Origin: Vitreoscilla sp.
GTDB taxonomy: Bacteria; Pseudomonadota; Gammaproteobacteria; Burkholderiales; Burkholderiaceae_C
NCBI GenBank assembly: GCA_018780145.1
Contig: JADMKA010000060.1
Span: 1-46,135, forward strand
Reading direction: 5' to 3'
DNA length: 46,135 bases
Shown here: piece by piece, positions 8,520 through 17,317 of the stretch
How the letters are laid out: each line of letters starts with the position of its first letter
Numbering within the stretch: the stretch's first letter is position 1
The notes under the pieces: model-generated
The model's input: only the letters and a program-made list of their open reading frames with translations
What the model was told of the DNA's origin: nothing
Database searches by the model: none
Translations under genes and position numbers: made by a program

Positions 8520-8867
8520 TCAACCCTTCAGCCACGGCCGCGGGCCGCCCATCACGTGCATGTGCAGGTGGTGGACTTCCTGGCCGCCATCGCGCCCGGT
8601 GTTGATCACCTGGCGGAAGCCGCCGGTGACACCGAGCTGCGCCATCAGTTGCGGTGCCAGCACCATCATGCGGCCCATCAGCGCCTGGTCTTCGGGCGTG
8701 ACCTGCTCCATCGAGGCGATGTGACGCTTGGGCACGAGCAGGATGTGCACCGGCGCCCACGGGTGAATGTCATGGAAGGCGACGATCTCGTCGTCCTCAT
8801 GGGCCTTCTTCGCCGGGATCTGGCCAGCGGCAATTTTGCAGAAAATGCAGTTCGGGTCAGCGCTCAT
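8520..8867 (-). CDS. hinT: HIT-family purine nucleoside phosphoramidase
   Basis: A 115-residue histidine-triad hydrolase of the HinT class, which cleaves adenosine phosphoramidates and aminoacyl-adenylates. The N-terminal CIFCKIAAGQIPAKK is typical, and the histidine triad is HHLHMH at residues 99-104. A strong GAGGAGG precedes the ATG and overlaps the stop region of the upstream membrane-protein gene. The position between hisE and tatA is a conserved betaproteobacterial neighbourhood. Confidence 0.95.
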   Translation of the reverse strand: MSADPNCIFCKIAAGQIPAKKAHEDDEIVAFHDIHPWAPVHILLVPKRHIASMEQVTPEDQALMGRMMVLAPQLMAQLGVTGGFRQVINTGRDGGQEVHHLHMHVMGGPRPWLKG

Positions 8868-8876
8868 CCGCCCTCC

Positions 8877-9257
8877 TCAGACCGGCATCGGCCGGCGGTC
8901 GTTCAAGGCCAGCCAACCGCGGGCCACGCGGTAGAGGAACCAGATCGAGATGATCGCCCAGGCGAGGGCACCGGGCAGGTAAAGCAGCAGGAACAAGGGG
9001 AAGGTCACCAGGTACAGCCCACCCGCCCACAGCACGCTGCGAATGCGCCAGCGGAAGTGGCTCTCCTGCCAGGTGCCGGCGGCATCGCCCTGCTTGACCA
9101 GATCGAGGATGAAGGCCACGACCAGCAGGGCCACCCCAGGCTGGAAACCCGGCAGCACCGCCCCCACCGCGACGATGGCGTGCAAGGCGTAGCTGATGTG
9201 GCCAATGGTGCGCAGCCCATCGTCGCGGCCGGCGTCCAGGGTGGTGATGTCGCTCAC
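8877..9257 (-). CDS. Small membrane protein, DUF4870-like
   Basis: A 126-residue predicted membrane protein with three or four hydrophobic segments (about 17-35, 38-55, 72-90 and 92-112) and no catalytic motif. The start is taken as GTG at 9257: it overlaps the hisE stop as GTGA and has AGGAGAG seven bases upstream. Open frame extending upstream of this would lie inside hisE. The fold resembles DUF4870/Tic20-like small membrane proteins found between hisE and hinT in Burkholderiales. Function is not known; co-expression with histidine genes is implied by the overlap. Confidence 0.8.
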   Translation of the reverse strand: MSDITTLDAGRDDGLRTIGHISYALHAIVAVGAVLPGFQPGVALLVVAFILDLVKQGDAAGTWQESHFRWRIRSVLWAGGLYLVTFPLFLLLYLPGALAWAIISIWFLYRVARGWLALNDRRPMPV

Positions 9258-9610
9258 GGTTGCTCTCCTTGCTCTCGCAGTTGCGCCTTGCGGGCGGCGA
9301 ATTCTTCCAGGCCGGACAAGCCCTCGCGGCGCTCCAGCTCGGCCAGCACGTCGGCTGGCCGCAGGCCGAACTGGGCCAGCACGATCATCGTGTGGAACCA
9401 CAGGTCGGCCACCTCGTAGACGATCTTCTGCCGGTCGCCGTCCTTGGCCGCCATGACCGTCTCGGTGGCTTCCTCGCCGACCTTCTTCAGCATGGCATCC
9501 GTCCCTTTGTGGAACAGGCGGGCCACATAGCTCTTGTCGGGGTCGCCCTGGCGGCGTGAATCGATCACCTCGGCCAGGCGTTGCAGGGTGTCGTTGGAGG
9601 TGGTGGCCAT
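9254..9610 (-). CDS. hisE: Phosphoribosyl-ATP pyrophosphatase
   Basis: A 118-residue all-alpha NTP pyrophosphohydrolase that converts phosphoribosyl-ATP to phosphoribosyl-AMP, the second step of histidine synthesis. The motifs are [27 protein letters not shown] (acidic metal-binding helix) and [12 protein letters not shown]. It is a separate gene, not fused to hisI as in enterics. It lies 7 bases after hisI, has no obvious Shine-Dalgarno, and overlaps the next gene, indicating coupling. Confidence 0.96.
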   Translation of the reverse strand: MATTSNDTLQRLAEVIDSRRQGDPDKSYVARLFHKGTDAMLKKVGEEATETVMAAKDGDRQKIVYEVADLWFHTMIVLAQFGLRPADVLAELERREGLSGLEEFAARKAQLREQGEQP

Positions 9611-9617
9611 CGGGCGT

Positions 9618-10007
9618 CTATTTGTAGATCGAAGCGGGGTCTTTCAAGACCGGGTCGACGCTGACCCAGGCATTTTCTTCGAGCCTCTCGAAGAAGCAGC
9701 TGTGGCGCCCGGTGTGGCAGGCGATGCCGGGCTCGTGGCCGAGTTGGCTGACCTTCAGCAACACGACGTCCTGGTCGCAATCGATGCGGATCTCGTGCAC
9801 CGTCTGGATGTGGCCGGACTCTTCGCCCTTGTGCCACAGGCGCTGGCGCGAGCGGCTGAAGTAGACGGCCTGGCGCAGTTCAGCCGTGCGTGCCAGGGCC
9901 TCGCGGTTCATCCACGCGAACATCAGCACGTCGCCGCTGCCGGCTTCCTGCGCGATGACGGGCACCAGGCCGTCACGGTCCCAGCGAACATGGTCGAGCC
10001 ATTCCAT
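9618..10007 (-). CDS. hisI: Phosphoribosyl-AMP cyclohydrolase
   Basis: A 129-residue zinc/magnesium enzyme that opens the purine ring of phosphoribosyl-AMP, third step of histidine synthesis. Conserved features are [30 protein letters not shown], and the zinc-ligand segment [10 protein letters not shown] with [13 protein letters not shown]. The start at 10007 ([10 protein letters not shown]) gives the family length; earlier in-frame codons run toward the NUDIX gene without conservation. hisF, normally just upstream, is absent; a NUDIX gene occupies that place. Confidence 0.95.
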   Translation of the reverse strand: MEWLDHVRWDRDGLVPVIAQEAGSGDVLMFAWMNREALARTAELRQAVYFSRSRQRLWHKGEESGHIQTVHEIRIDCDQDVVLLKVSQLGHEPGIACHTGRHSCFFERLEENAWVSVDPVLKDPASIYK

Positions 10008-10029
10008 CTGGGCAGTGTAGCCAACCGGG

Positions 10030-10479
10030 TCAGATTGAATGGGTGGCGCCGGCATGCCCTCGCTCGGTGGCGAACCATTCCAGCACGGGAACCGTGCCCG
10101 GCAGCACCGGCCGGCTGGCCACCGGCAGCGACTCCCAGGCCATGGCCTGGCCTTCGCGCATCTCGAACTCGCCCTGCCAGTCGAAGACCTTGCGGAAATG
10201 CAGGCGCACCCTCGCATGCGGGTAGTCCATCACCAGGTCCTTCCAGGGGTGGCTGGCGCCGATGGTGATGCCGAGTTCCTCGTGCAACTCACGGGCCAGC
10301 GCGTCGTGCACCGTTTCGCCCGCCTCCAGCTTGCCACCCGGGAACTCCCAGTAACCGGCGTAGACCTTGCCCTCGGGGCGCGAGGTCAGCAGGAAGCGGC
10401 CCTCGCGCCCCGCCGCATCACGCTCGATCAACACGCCCACCGCCACGTCGACCGGGGTGCGCTCGGCTGCCGCCGTCAT
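10030..10479 (-). CDS. MutT-like NUDIX hydrolase
   Basis: A 149-residue NUDIX hydrolase with a full NUDIX box, starting [20 protein letters not shown] and continuing ELGI. The flanking EFPGGK and [13 protein letters not shown], plus the C-terminal [18 protein letters not shown], resemble MutT 8-oxo-dGTPases, which clean the nucleotide pool. Substrate is inferred from overall MutT likeness. Start 10479 overlaps the stop of the upstream ATPase gene (ATGA). In Burkholderiales this gene often follows a DUF815 ATPase, as here. Confidence 0.9.
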   Translation of the reverse strand: MTAAAERTPVDVAVGVLIERDAAGREGRFLLTSRPEGKVYAGYWEFPGGKLEAGETVHDALARELHEELGITIGASHPWKDLVMDYPHARVRLHFRKVFDWQGEFEMREGQAMAWESLPVASRPVLPGTVPVLEWFATERGHAGATHSI

Positions 10480-11366
10480 GCGCCGGCACCACCGGCCAGC
10501 GCGGCACGGCCCGCCAGGTCGCGGGCGAACTGGTAGGCCACCCGGCCCGAGCGCGAGCCGCGCTCGAGCGCGAACACCAGCGCCTCGGGGCGCGCGGCCT
10601 CGATCTGTGCCTCGGTCAAGCCGTGGTGCTTGAGCCACTGCGCGACGATGGCCAGGTACTCGGCCTGGGTGAAGGGGTAGAAGCTGATCCACAAGCCGAA
10701 ACGCTCGGACAGGGAGATCTTCTCCTCCACCACCTCGCCGGGATGCACCTCGCCGTCCTCGGTGTGCTGGTAGCTGAGGTTCTCTGCCATGTACTCGGGC
10801 AGCAGGTGGCGCCGGTTGCTGGTGGCGTAGATCAGCAGGTTGTCGCCGGCCGCCGCCACCGAGCCGTCCAGGATGGACTTGAGCGCCTTGTAGCCGGGCT
10901 CACCTTCCTCGAAGCTGAGGTCGTCGCAGAAGACGATGAAGCGCTCCGGCCGTTCGGCGACCAGATCCACCAGATCCGGCAGATCCACCAGGTCGGCTTT
11001 GTCGACCTCGATCAGCCGCAGCCCTCGGCCGGCGTGCTCGTTCAGGCAGGCCTTGATCAGCGAACTCTTGCCGGTGCCGCGCGCCCCGGTGAGCAGCACA
11101 TTGTTGGCCGAGGCGCCGGCGACGAACTGCTCGGTGTTGCGCGCCAGGCGCTCTTTCTGCGCGTCGACCTCCTTCAGGTCGGACAGGCGGATGGGCGACA
11201 CATGCCTGACCGGCTCCAGCCAGCCCGAACCCGCGCGCTTGCGGTAGCGGAAGGCGATCGAGGCGCTCCAGTCGGGCGCGGCCAGCGGATGGGGCAGGAC
11301 GGCCTCCAGCCGCGTCAGCACGCGCTCGGCCTGAGCCAGCAGGGTCTCCAGTGCAGACAGGTTCAT
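10476..11366 (-). CDS. DUF815-family P-loop ATPase
   Basis: A 296-residue AAA-like ATPase with Walker A GARGTGKS at residues 94-101 and Walker B FIVFCDD at 143-149. ATSNRRHLLPEYM and ERFGLWISFYPF are family landmarks of DUF815. The ATG at 11366 (MNLSALETLL) is preferred over an in-frame GTG 24 bases upstream; neither has a strong ribosome-binding site. The cellular role is not established. It overlaps the NUDIX gene and lies 45 bases after the 5'-nucleotidase gene. Confidence 0.88.
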   Translation of the reverse strand: MNLSALETLLAQAERVLTRLEAVLPHPLAAPDWSASIAFRYRKRAGSGWLEPVRHVSPIRLSDLKEVDAQKERLARNTEQFVAGASANNVLLTGARGTGKSSLIKACLNEHAGRGLRLIEVDKADLVDLPDLVDLVAERPERFIVFCDDLSFEEGEPGYKALKSILDGSVAAAGDNLLIYATSNRRHLLPEYMAENLSYQHTEDGEVHPGEVVEEKISLSERFGLWISFYPFTQAEYLAIVAQWLKHHGLTEAQIEAARPEALVFALERGSRSGRVAYQFARDLAGRAALAGGAGA

Positions 11367-11411
11367 GCCGCCGAGTGTAGTGAACTGCACCCGGCGTGCG
11401 CCGGTCGGGCT

Positions 11412-13256
11412 TCAGGGGCAGGTGGTGCCGGCGTCGAGCCGGACGATGCGCGGCTTGCCCAGCGACGGGTCGAGCGGGTCGTACGGCAGGTTGGGCGTCT
11501 TGTAGGCGGCCAGGTAGGCCGACAGGGCGTCGATGTCCTGCGCCCCGCCCAGGCGGTCGATCCCGCCCTTGAGCGTGGTGAACGCATCGCCGCCGTCGGC
11601 CAGGAAGTTGTTGACGGTGACGCGCCAGGTGCGAGCGGGGCTGACCACCGCACCGTCGGCCACCAGGGTCTCGCTCACGCCGCCGACGCTCAGCGTGGCG
11701 TTGCGGACCTTGGCGCCGCAGGCCTGGGCGTTGTCCCATTCGTAGCGAAGGCCATTCGACGGCAGCAGGATGCGCCCAAAGGTGGTCTGGCCGAAGCAGT
11801 TGGCGAACTGTTGTTCCAGCGTGTCGCGGATCTGCTGAGTGCTCAGCGTCATCGTCACCAGGCTGTTGCCGAACGGCTGCACGGTGAAGGCCTCGCCGTA
11901 GGTCACGTTGCCGTCGCCTTCGTTGGCCGTGCTGTTCGCGTAGAGGAAGCCCGGGTTGCGCACGCCGCCCGGGTTCATCAGCGCCAGTTGAGCGCCGCCG
12001 AGGCTGGGGGCCGCTGTGGCCGCCAGTTGGGAGTCGGCAATCAGGTCGCCAGCAGGCATGTTGCAGGCGGCATCCTTCAGGTTGAGCACATCGCGGGCGA
12101 TGCTGCCGATGACCTGGTTGGCGATCGGCGCGACCAGCACCTTGTAGTTGGCGACGATGCCCGCGATCTCGGCGTTCGGCGTGATGGCCGGGTTGCTGCG
12201 ATCGACCACCTTGTTGACCACCACCACGCCGCTGACGTCGCGTGTGGCGGTGTCCAGCGTCAGGTCGATGTCGGTCAGCACGCGGCCCTGCGCATTGGCG
12301 CTGGTGACCGGCACGCTGCGGCCCGACGCCAGCGCGAGCTGGCAGTTGTAGGCCTGGTGGGTGTGGCCGGTGATCACGAGGTCCACCGCGTCGTCCAGTT
12401 GGCCGACGATGGACTTGATCGGCGAGCCCTCCAGGCCACCGACGCAGGCGTTGATGTCCAGCGGCGCCGGCGCGGTCTGTGCGCCGCCCTGGTGGATCAG
12501 CACCACGATGGCCTCGACACCTTGGGCACGCAACTGCGGCACCAGCGCGTTGACCGTCTGGGCCTCGTCACGGAACACCAGGCCCTTGACCCCGGTCGGC
12601 GTGACGATCTGCGGAGTCTCCTTCAACGTCATGCCGATGAAGGCCACGGTGACCGCGCGGCCACCGATGTCGAACTTCTTCAGGCCGTAGGGCGCGAACA
12701 AGGTCTTGCCGCTGCCCTTCTTCACCACGTTGGCCGCCAGGAACTTGAACCTGGCCCCCTCGAAAGGAACCGGTGTGCCCACCTCGGCGCCGCGGCAGCT
12801 GTTGACCGCGTCGGTCGGGTGGCAGCCGCCGCGCTGCATGCGCAACAACTCGTCCTTGCCTTCGTCGAACTCGTGGTTGCCCACGGCGTTGAAGTCCAGG
12901 CCGGCTCGGTTCATCGTCTCGATGGTCGGCTCGTCGTGGAACAGTGCCGACACCAGCGGGCTGGCGCCGATCAGGTCCCCGGCGGCGACGACCACGGTGT
13001 TCGGGTTGGCGGCCCGTGCGGCGGCGATGTAGCCGGCCGCATAGTCGACGCCACCGGCCGGAACCAGCGGCGCGGTCGCATTGGCGCGGAAGGTGCCCGG
13101 GGACTCGAGTTGCCCGTGGAAATCGTTCAGCGAGAGGATCTTGACGACACCGGTCGGCTTGCCGGTTCCGACCGGGCTGGCGGCACACGCGGCTGAGGCC
13201 AGCGCGGCACCGAGGATCAGCGCGACACTGGCGCGCAATGGGAAGCGGATGGTCAT
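11412..13256 (-). CDS. Periplasmic 5'-nucleotidase, UshA/NutA type
   Basis: A 614-residue secreted metallophosphoesterase. A signal peptide (about 1-25, hydrophobic core SVALILGAALASAA) is followed by the N-terminal dimetal domain with LNDFHGQ, AAGDLIGASPL, GNHEFDEG, VVLIHQGG and ITGHTHQAYNC. The C-terminal 5'-nucleotidase substrate-binding domain (about 390-580) contains NPGGVR, YGEAFTVQPFGN and NNFLADGGDAF. It likely dephosphorylates extracellular nucleotides to nucleosides. ATG 13256 has an AGAG Shine-Dalgarno. It is a Sec-type signal, not a clear lipobox, although a Cys lies near the cleavage region. Confidence 0.93.
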   Translation of the reverse strand: MTIRFPLRASVALILGAALASAACAASPVGTGKPTGVVKILSLNDFHGQLESPGTFRANATAPLVPAGGVDYAAGYIAAARAANPNTVVVAAGDLIGASPLVSALFHDEPTIETMNRAGLDFNAVGNHEFDEGKDELLRMQRGGCHPTDAVNSCRGAEVGTPVPFEGARFKFLAANVVKKGSGKTLFAPYGLKKFDIGGRAVTVAFIGMTLKETPQIVTPTGVKGLVFRDEAQTVNALVPQLRAQGVEAIVVLIHQGGAQTAPAPLDINACVGGLEGSPIKSIVGQLDDAVDLVITGHTHQAYNCQLALASGRSVPVTSANAQGRVLTDIDLTLDTATRDVSGVVVVNKVVDRSNPAITPNAEIAGIVANYKVLVAPIANQVIGSIARDVLNLKDAACNMPAGDLIADSQLAATAAPSLGGAQLALMNPGGVRNPGFLYANSTANEGDGNVTYGEAFTVQPFGNSLVTMTLSTQQIRDTLEQQFANCFGQTTFGRILLPSNGLRYEWDNAQACGAKVRNATLSVGGVSETLVADGAVVSPARTWRVTVNNFLADGGDAFTTLKGGIDRLGGAQDIDALSAYLAAYKTPNLPYDPLDPSLGKPRIVRLDAGTTCP

Positions 13257-13370
13257 GGCGGCTCTCTGCAATGAGGGGACGGGCGGCAACCCGGAGGGCG
13301 CCGTGGTGGCCCCATTGGAGAAGGCGCGCGTGACATGGCCATGAAGGCCAGCCCCTGCCGGCCGGTGGTC

Positions 13371-14033
13371 TCAGGGCAGCGCGTGGATGCGCAGTCCGTC
13401 GCTGACGAAGCAGCGATCGCCGGCACACCGCGCAACCGCTGCCAGACCGGTGAATTCACCAAAGGCCGGCAGGATCAATGTTTTCGCCGTGGCGTGGAAG
13501 CACGGCAGGCGAAGGTGGTCCCGCGCCCGCCCGGACAGCACCGCACCTGGGTGCAGGTGACCGGCCAGCACCGGCCACCCCGGCCGGGCCTGCGGGTGGT
13601 GGCACAGCGCCCAAGGCCCCAGCGGCAGCGGCTCATCGACCACCTGGATGTCCAACTCGGCGGGCGGGTCGCCAGCGCGATCGTCGTGGTTGCCACGCAC
13701 CAGGGTCACCGCCAACGCGGCGTGCCGCTCGCGCCAATGCGCCACGGCAGCGAGCCCGGGGCCGGTGCGCGCCCGGGCCGAGTGGAGAAAGTCTCCGAGA
13801 AAGACCAGCCGGGTCGGTTGCAGGCGGGCGATCAGGCCATCCAGGCGCTGCAGGTTGACCTCGCTGGTGCCGCCGGGCACCGGCACGCCGAGCCGGCGGA
13901 AGCTGTGCGCCTTGCCCAGGTGAAAGTCGGCCACCAGCAAGGTGGCGTGATCGGGGGCAAAGGCCGCGCGTTCGGGGCACAGCCAGAGGCGGCCACCGCC
14001 CCAGTCGAGCGCCAGGTCTGCGCCCGGCGCCAC
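13371..14033 (-). CDS. pdeM: PdeM-like metallophosphoesterase
   Basis: A 220-residue calcineurin-like phosphoesterase with ADFHLGKAHSFRRLG, FLGDFLHS, RGNHDD, CHHPQ and AGHLHPGA, the ordered metal-ligand motifs of the family. It matches the layout of PdeM, usually described as ligase-associated because homologues cluster with a Lhr-type helicase and a DNA ligase. Neither partner is in this window. The start is a GTG at 14033, one base after the slmA stop, suggesting coupled translation. Confidence 0.82.
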   Translation of the reverse strand: MAPGADLALDWGGGRLWLCPERAAFAPDHATLLVADFHLGKAHSFRRLGVPVPGGTSEVNLQRLDGLIARLQPTRLVFLGDFLHSARARTGPGLAAVAHWRERHAALAVTLVRGNHDDRAGDPPAELDIQVVDEPLPLGPWALCHHPQARPGWPVLAGHLHPGAVLSGRARDHLRLPCFHATAKTLILPAFGEFTGLAAVARCAGDRCFVSDGLRIHALP

Positions 14034-14034
14034 C

Positions 14035-14688
14035 TCAGGTCAGCAGGCCGAGCGCGATGTCCAGCTGCTCGGTCGGGCTGCGCTTGAAGCCCGAGCGGGC
14101 ATAGCGCTGCAGGCGGCCGACAATGAACGCGGTGAGCGCGGAGGCGCGGCCGTTGGCGTCCACCGTGGGGGTCATCGAACCCGCCAGGTCGGCGGCGCTG
14201 CGCAGGCTCTGGCGCAGTTGCGACTCGACTCGGTCGAAGAACTGGTTCATGCGCGCCGTGAGGCGCTCGTTCTCGAACACCAGCGCGTCACCCACCATCA
14301 CGCGGGTCATGCCGGGGTTCTTCTCGCCGAACTGCAGCACCACCTGGGTGATGCGCTGAGCCTGGGCGGCGCCGCCGGGCTCGCGCTCGACAATCTGGTT
14401 GATGAGGCCGAAGATGCTGGATTCGATGAACTCGATCAGGCCCTCGAACATCTGCGCCTTGCTGGCGAAGTGCCGGTACAGGGCTGCCTCGCTGACCTCG
14501 AGCCTGGCGGCCAGGGCGGCGGTGGTGACCCGTTCGGCGCCCGGCTGCTCCAGCATGGTGGCCAGCGTCTGCAAGATCTGCACGCGGCGTTCGCCGGGCT
14601 TCGGGCGCTTGCGTGCCGGCGCTGCCTCTGTCGCGGCGGCAGGTGCCTCGGCCTGGGCCGCATCGGTCTCTTCGGGCAGGTCAGGCAT
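14035..14688 (-). CDS. slmA: Nucleoid occlusion factor SlmA (TetR family)
   Basis: A 217-residue TetR-fold protein closely resembling enteric SlmA along its length. An N-terminal helix-turn-helix (VTTAALAARLEVSEAALYRH, about 55-75) is followed by MFEGLIEFIESSIFGLINQI, NPGMTRVMVGDALVFENERL and the C-terminal SGFKRSPTEQLD. SlmA binds chromosomal sites and blocks FtsZ ring assembly over the nucleoid. A roughly 30-residue Ala/Pro-rich extension precedes the HTH. ATG 14688 overlaps the HAD gene stop by one base. FtsZ is encoded at 44-45 kb in the same window. Confidence 0.9.
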   Translation of the reverse strand: MPDLPEETDAAQAEAPAAATEAAPARKRPKPGERRVQILQTLATMLEQPGAERVTTAALAARLEVSEAALYRHFASKAQMFEGLIEFIESSIFGLINQIVEREPGGAAQAQRITQVVLQFGEKNPGMTRVMVGDALVFENERLTARMNQFFDRVESQLRQSLRSAADLAGSMTPTVDANGRASALTAFIVGRLQRYARSGFKRSPTEQLDIALGLLT

Positions 14689-15368
14689 CACGGCACACGG
14701 CGCAACTGTTGGAGCGAGACGATTCTGGCATACACATAGGCCGGCCTCCGGTGCAGGTAAACACCAACTTCCGGGCCGTGCGGAGCCCGTTTGGCCCAGC
14801 GCTGCATCCACACCGTGCGCATGCCGACGGCCCGTGCGGCCTTCTGATGCACCAGGGTGTCCTCGACCAGCACGCAGTCCCGGGGCGCCACGCCCAGGCG
14901 CGCGGCGATCGCCCGGAACATGCGCGCATCGGGCTTCGGGCGCCACTGGCCGAACATCGTCATCTGCTCGATGCCGATGACCAGCTCGAACTCGCGTTGC
15001 AGGCCGAGGACCTTCAACACGCGCTCGGCGTAGGCGCGTGGCGCGTTGGTCAGGATCACCTTGCGCCCACGCAGATGGCGCAGCGCGGCCAGGTCGGCGG
15101 CATGGCCGGCGACATCGCGTTCCAGCGTGGGCAGGCGGTGGGTGTCGTGCAGGAAGTGCGCCGGCTTCACGCCATGGTGGCGCATCAGCCCCAGCAAAGT
15201 GGCGCCGTAGCGATGCCAGTAGTGGCCGCGCAGGCGGTCGGCCTCGGCGGCACTGACGGCCAGCTCGCGCTCGATGTAGGCGTTCATCGCCTGGTCGAGG
15301 TGGCGGAACGCCGAGGCCGAGGCATCGTGCAAGGTGTTGTCGAGGTCGAACAGCCAGACCCGCGGCAT
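14688..15368 (-). CDS. HAD-superfamily pyrimidine 5'-nucleotidase
   Basis: A 226-residue HAD phosphatase with motif I DLDNTLHDAS, motif II VILTNAP, motif III lysine in WRPKPDARMF, and motif IV VEDTLVHQKAA. These match the SDT1/pyrimidine 5'-nucleotidase subgroup, which removes the phosphate from UMP or CMP and non-canonical nucleotides. Start 15368 (MPRVWLFDLD) is chosen over longer readings because motif I begins at once. It lies between an EamA transporter (2-base gap) and slmA (1-base overlap). Confidence 0.9.
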   Translation of the reverse strand: MPRVWLFDLDNTLHDASASAFRHLDQAMNAYIERELAVSAAEADRLRGHYWHRYGATLLGLMRHHGVKPAHFLHDTHRLPTLERDVAGHAADLAALRHLRGRKVILTNAPRAYAERVLKVLGLQREFELVIGIEQMTMFGQWRPKPDARMFRAIAARLGVAPRDCVLVEDTLVHQKAARAVGMRTVWMQRWAKRAPHGPEVGVYLHRRPAYVYARIVSLQQLRRVP

Positions 15369-15370
15369 GC

Positions 15371-16279
15371 TCAGTGCCCCCGTGCCGACCGCCGGCCCAG
15401 CGCGAAGATGCTGCCCAGCAGCAACACGGCGCCGAGCCACTGGCGGGCGTCGAGGTGCTGGTCCAGCAGGGCCGCGGACAACAGCACCGCGGTCAGCGGC
15501 TCGACCAAGGTGGCCACGGTCAGCGCCGTCGGGCTGAGGTAGGCGGCGCTCCAGCTGAAGGCCAGCAGCGCCAACGCGGCGGTCACCAGTCCGAGATAGA
15601 GGATCCAGGCCTCGGGCGGCACGGCATTCGGCCAGGCGAGCGGGGTGTAGAGCGCCGTCAGGCCCATCACGGCCGCCGCCACGATCGTCAGGCAGGTGGT
15701 GGCCGGGCCGGCGCCCAGATCGGTGGACAGGCGCCCGCTGACCAGCGTGAAGCCGGCATAGAGCACCGCCGAGGCGACGGAGAAGCCCACGCCGATCAAC
15801 AGACCGACGCCACGCGCGTCATCGGGCGCGCCGCCATGCCGCAGCACGATCAGCACCGTGCCTGCCAGGGCCGCACCCAGGGTCAGGGCAAGCGGTGTGT
15901 CGAGCGCCTCCTGGCCCCGAGCCACCGCCACCAGGGTGACCAGCACCGGCGGCAGGCACAGCGCAATCAAGGTCGGGATCGCTGCGCCGATGCGCTCGAT
16001 GCCCAGAAACCAACACAGCACATAGAGCGCCATCGCCGTGCCGGCCCCCAGCAGCAGCTTCGCATGGCCCCAGGCCTTGCGGCCCAGCCCGGGCCGGCCG
16101 AAGACGGCCAGCAGGAACACCCCGCCAACCACGAAACGCCAGAACGAGATGCTCTCCGGGCGCAGGAGGTAGCGCGCGATCAGCAGGTTGACCACGAGGG
16201 CACCGGTGCCCCAGAGGAACGCGGCACCGCAGGCGGCCAGCATGGCCGCCGGGACGCGGCTGGTTCCCGGGCCGGACAC
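15371..16279 (-). CDS. EamA/DMT-family transporter
   Basis: A 302-residue protein with about ten hydrophobic helices in two EamA repeats. The first starts AAFLWGTGALVVNLL; the second ends in VEPLTAVLLSAALLDQ, a signature of the DMT superfamily. Members export amino acids, metabolites or drugs; the substrate cannot be read from sequence. The GTG at 16279 has GGGGAC upstream; the ATG at residue 13 is an alternative. Located between argB (10-base gap) and the HAD gene, on the same strand. Confidence 0.88.
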   Translation of the reverse strand: MSGPGTSRVPAAMLAACGAAFLWGTGALVVNLLIARYLLRPESISFWRFVVGGVFLLAVFGRPGLGRKAWGHAKLLLGAGTAMALYVLCWFLGIERIGAAIPTLIALCLPPVLVTLVAVARGQEALDTPLALTLGAALAGTVLIVLRHGGAPDDARGVGLLIGVGFSVASAVLYAGFTLVSGRLSTDLGAGPATTCLTIVAAAVMGLTALYTPLAWPNAVPPEAWILYLGLVTAALALLAFSWSAAYLSPTALTVATLVEPLTAVLLSAALLDQHLDARQWLGAVLLLGSIFALGRRSARGH

Positions 16280-16289
16280 CGTCCCCGGC

Positions 16290-17198
16290 TCAGTGTGAGC
16301 GGATCATCGTGCCGTAGGCCTGGTCGGTGAGGATCTCCAGCAACATCGCATGCGGCACGCGCCCGTCGATGATGTGCACCGCGTTGACGCCGCTCTTGGC
16401 GGCATCCAGCGCACCGGAGATCTTGGGCAGCATGCCGCCGCTGATGGTGCCGTCGGCGAACAGCTCGTCGATGCGGCGTGCGGTGAGGTCGGTGAGCAGG
16501 TTGCCGGCCTTGTCCAGCACGCCGGGCGTGTTGGTCAGCAGCACCAGCTTCTCGGCCTTCAGCACCTCGGCCAGCTTGGCAGCAACCAGATCGGCATTGA
16601 TGTTGTAGCTCTCGTTGTCGGCGCCGAAGCCGATCGGGCTGATGACCGGGATGAAGGCGTCGTCCTGCAGGGCCTTGACCACGCTCGGGTCGATCGACTC
16701 GATCTCGCCGACCTGCCCCACATCGTGTTCCTTGGTCGGGTCGTCCTTGTCGACCATCTTCAGCTTGCGGGCGCGGATCATCGCGCCGTCACGGCCCGTC
16801 AGGCCCACGGCCTTGCCGCCAGCCACGTTGATCAGGCCGACGATGTCCTGCTGCACCTCGCCACCCAGCACCCATTCGACGACCTCCATCGTTTCCTCGT
16901 CGGTCACCCGCATGCCCTGGATGAAGGTGCCCTTCTTGCCCAGGCGGCTCAGGGCCTCGTCGATCTGCGGCCCGCCACCGTGCACCACCACCGGGTTCAT
17001 GCCGACCAGCTTCAGCAGCACCACGTCTTCGGCGAAGTCCTGCTGCAGGGCCGGATCGGTCATGGCGTTGCCGCCGTATTTGATGACCAGGGTCTTGCCG
17101 TGATACTTGCGGATGTAGGGCAACGCCTGCGCCAGGATCTCGGCCTTTTCGCGCGGCAGGATGTGGTCGACGGCAGTGGGTTCGGCGGCGTGGCTCAT
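16290..17198 (-). CDS. argB: N-acetylglutamate kinase
   Basis: A 302-residue amino-acid kinase that phosphorylates N-acetyl-L-glutamate in the second step of arginine synthesis. Motifs visible are [41 protein letters not shown] and the SGGMLPKI nucleotide-site lysine segment. The N-terminal helix (about 15-32) ahead of the core is the feature associated with arginine-inhibited hexameric enzymes, so feedback inhibition is likely. argD and argF lie 18 kb away; the genes are not one operon. Confidence 0.97.
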   Translation of the reverse strand: MSHAAEPTAVDHILPREKAEILAQALPYIRKYHGKTLVIKYGGNAMTDPALQQDFAEDVVLLKLVGMNPVVVHGGGPQIDEALSRLGKKGTFIQGMRVTDEETMEVVEWVLGGEVQQDIVGLINVAGGKAVGLTGRDGAMIRARKLKMVDKDDPTKEHDVGQVGEIESIDPSVVKALQDDAFIPVISPIGFGADNESYNINADLVAAKLAEVLKAEKLVLLTNTPGVLDKAGNLLTDLTARRIDELFADGTISGGMLPKISGALDAAKSGVNAVHIIDGRVPHAMLLEILTDQAYGTMIRSH

Positions 17199-17317
17199 GG
17201 TGGCGGGTGACTTTTCAGCGTGGGATGGGGCATTCTAGGGAACCCGCTCTCGCCCCGGGGGTCATCGCAAGGGCCATCGCCCGCGTTGTCATCATTGTGT
17301 ACAAGGAGATCGTCCCG

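Noticed and set aside
8481-8529. Promoter plus terminator between hinT and tatA
   Set aside because: A TACAAT and a short hairpin exist, but no -35 at proper spacing and no T-run; the genes are more simply one operon.
10623-13196. 857-codon open frame on the plus strand opposite the DUF815 ATPase and 5'-nucleotidase
   Set aside because: Composition is a mirror of the coding strand; the opposite strand carries full family motifs.
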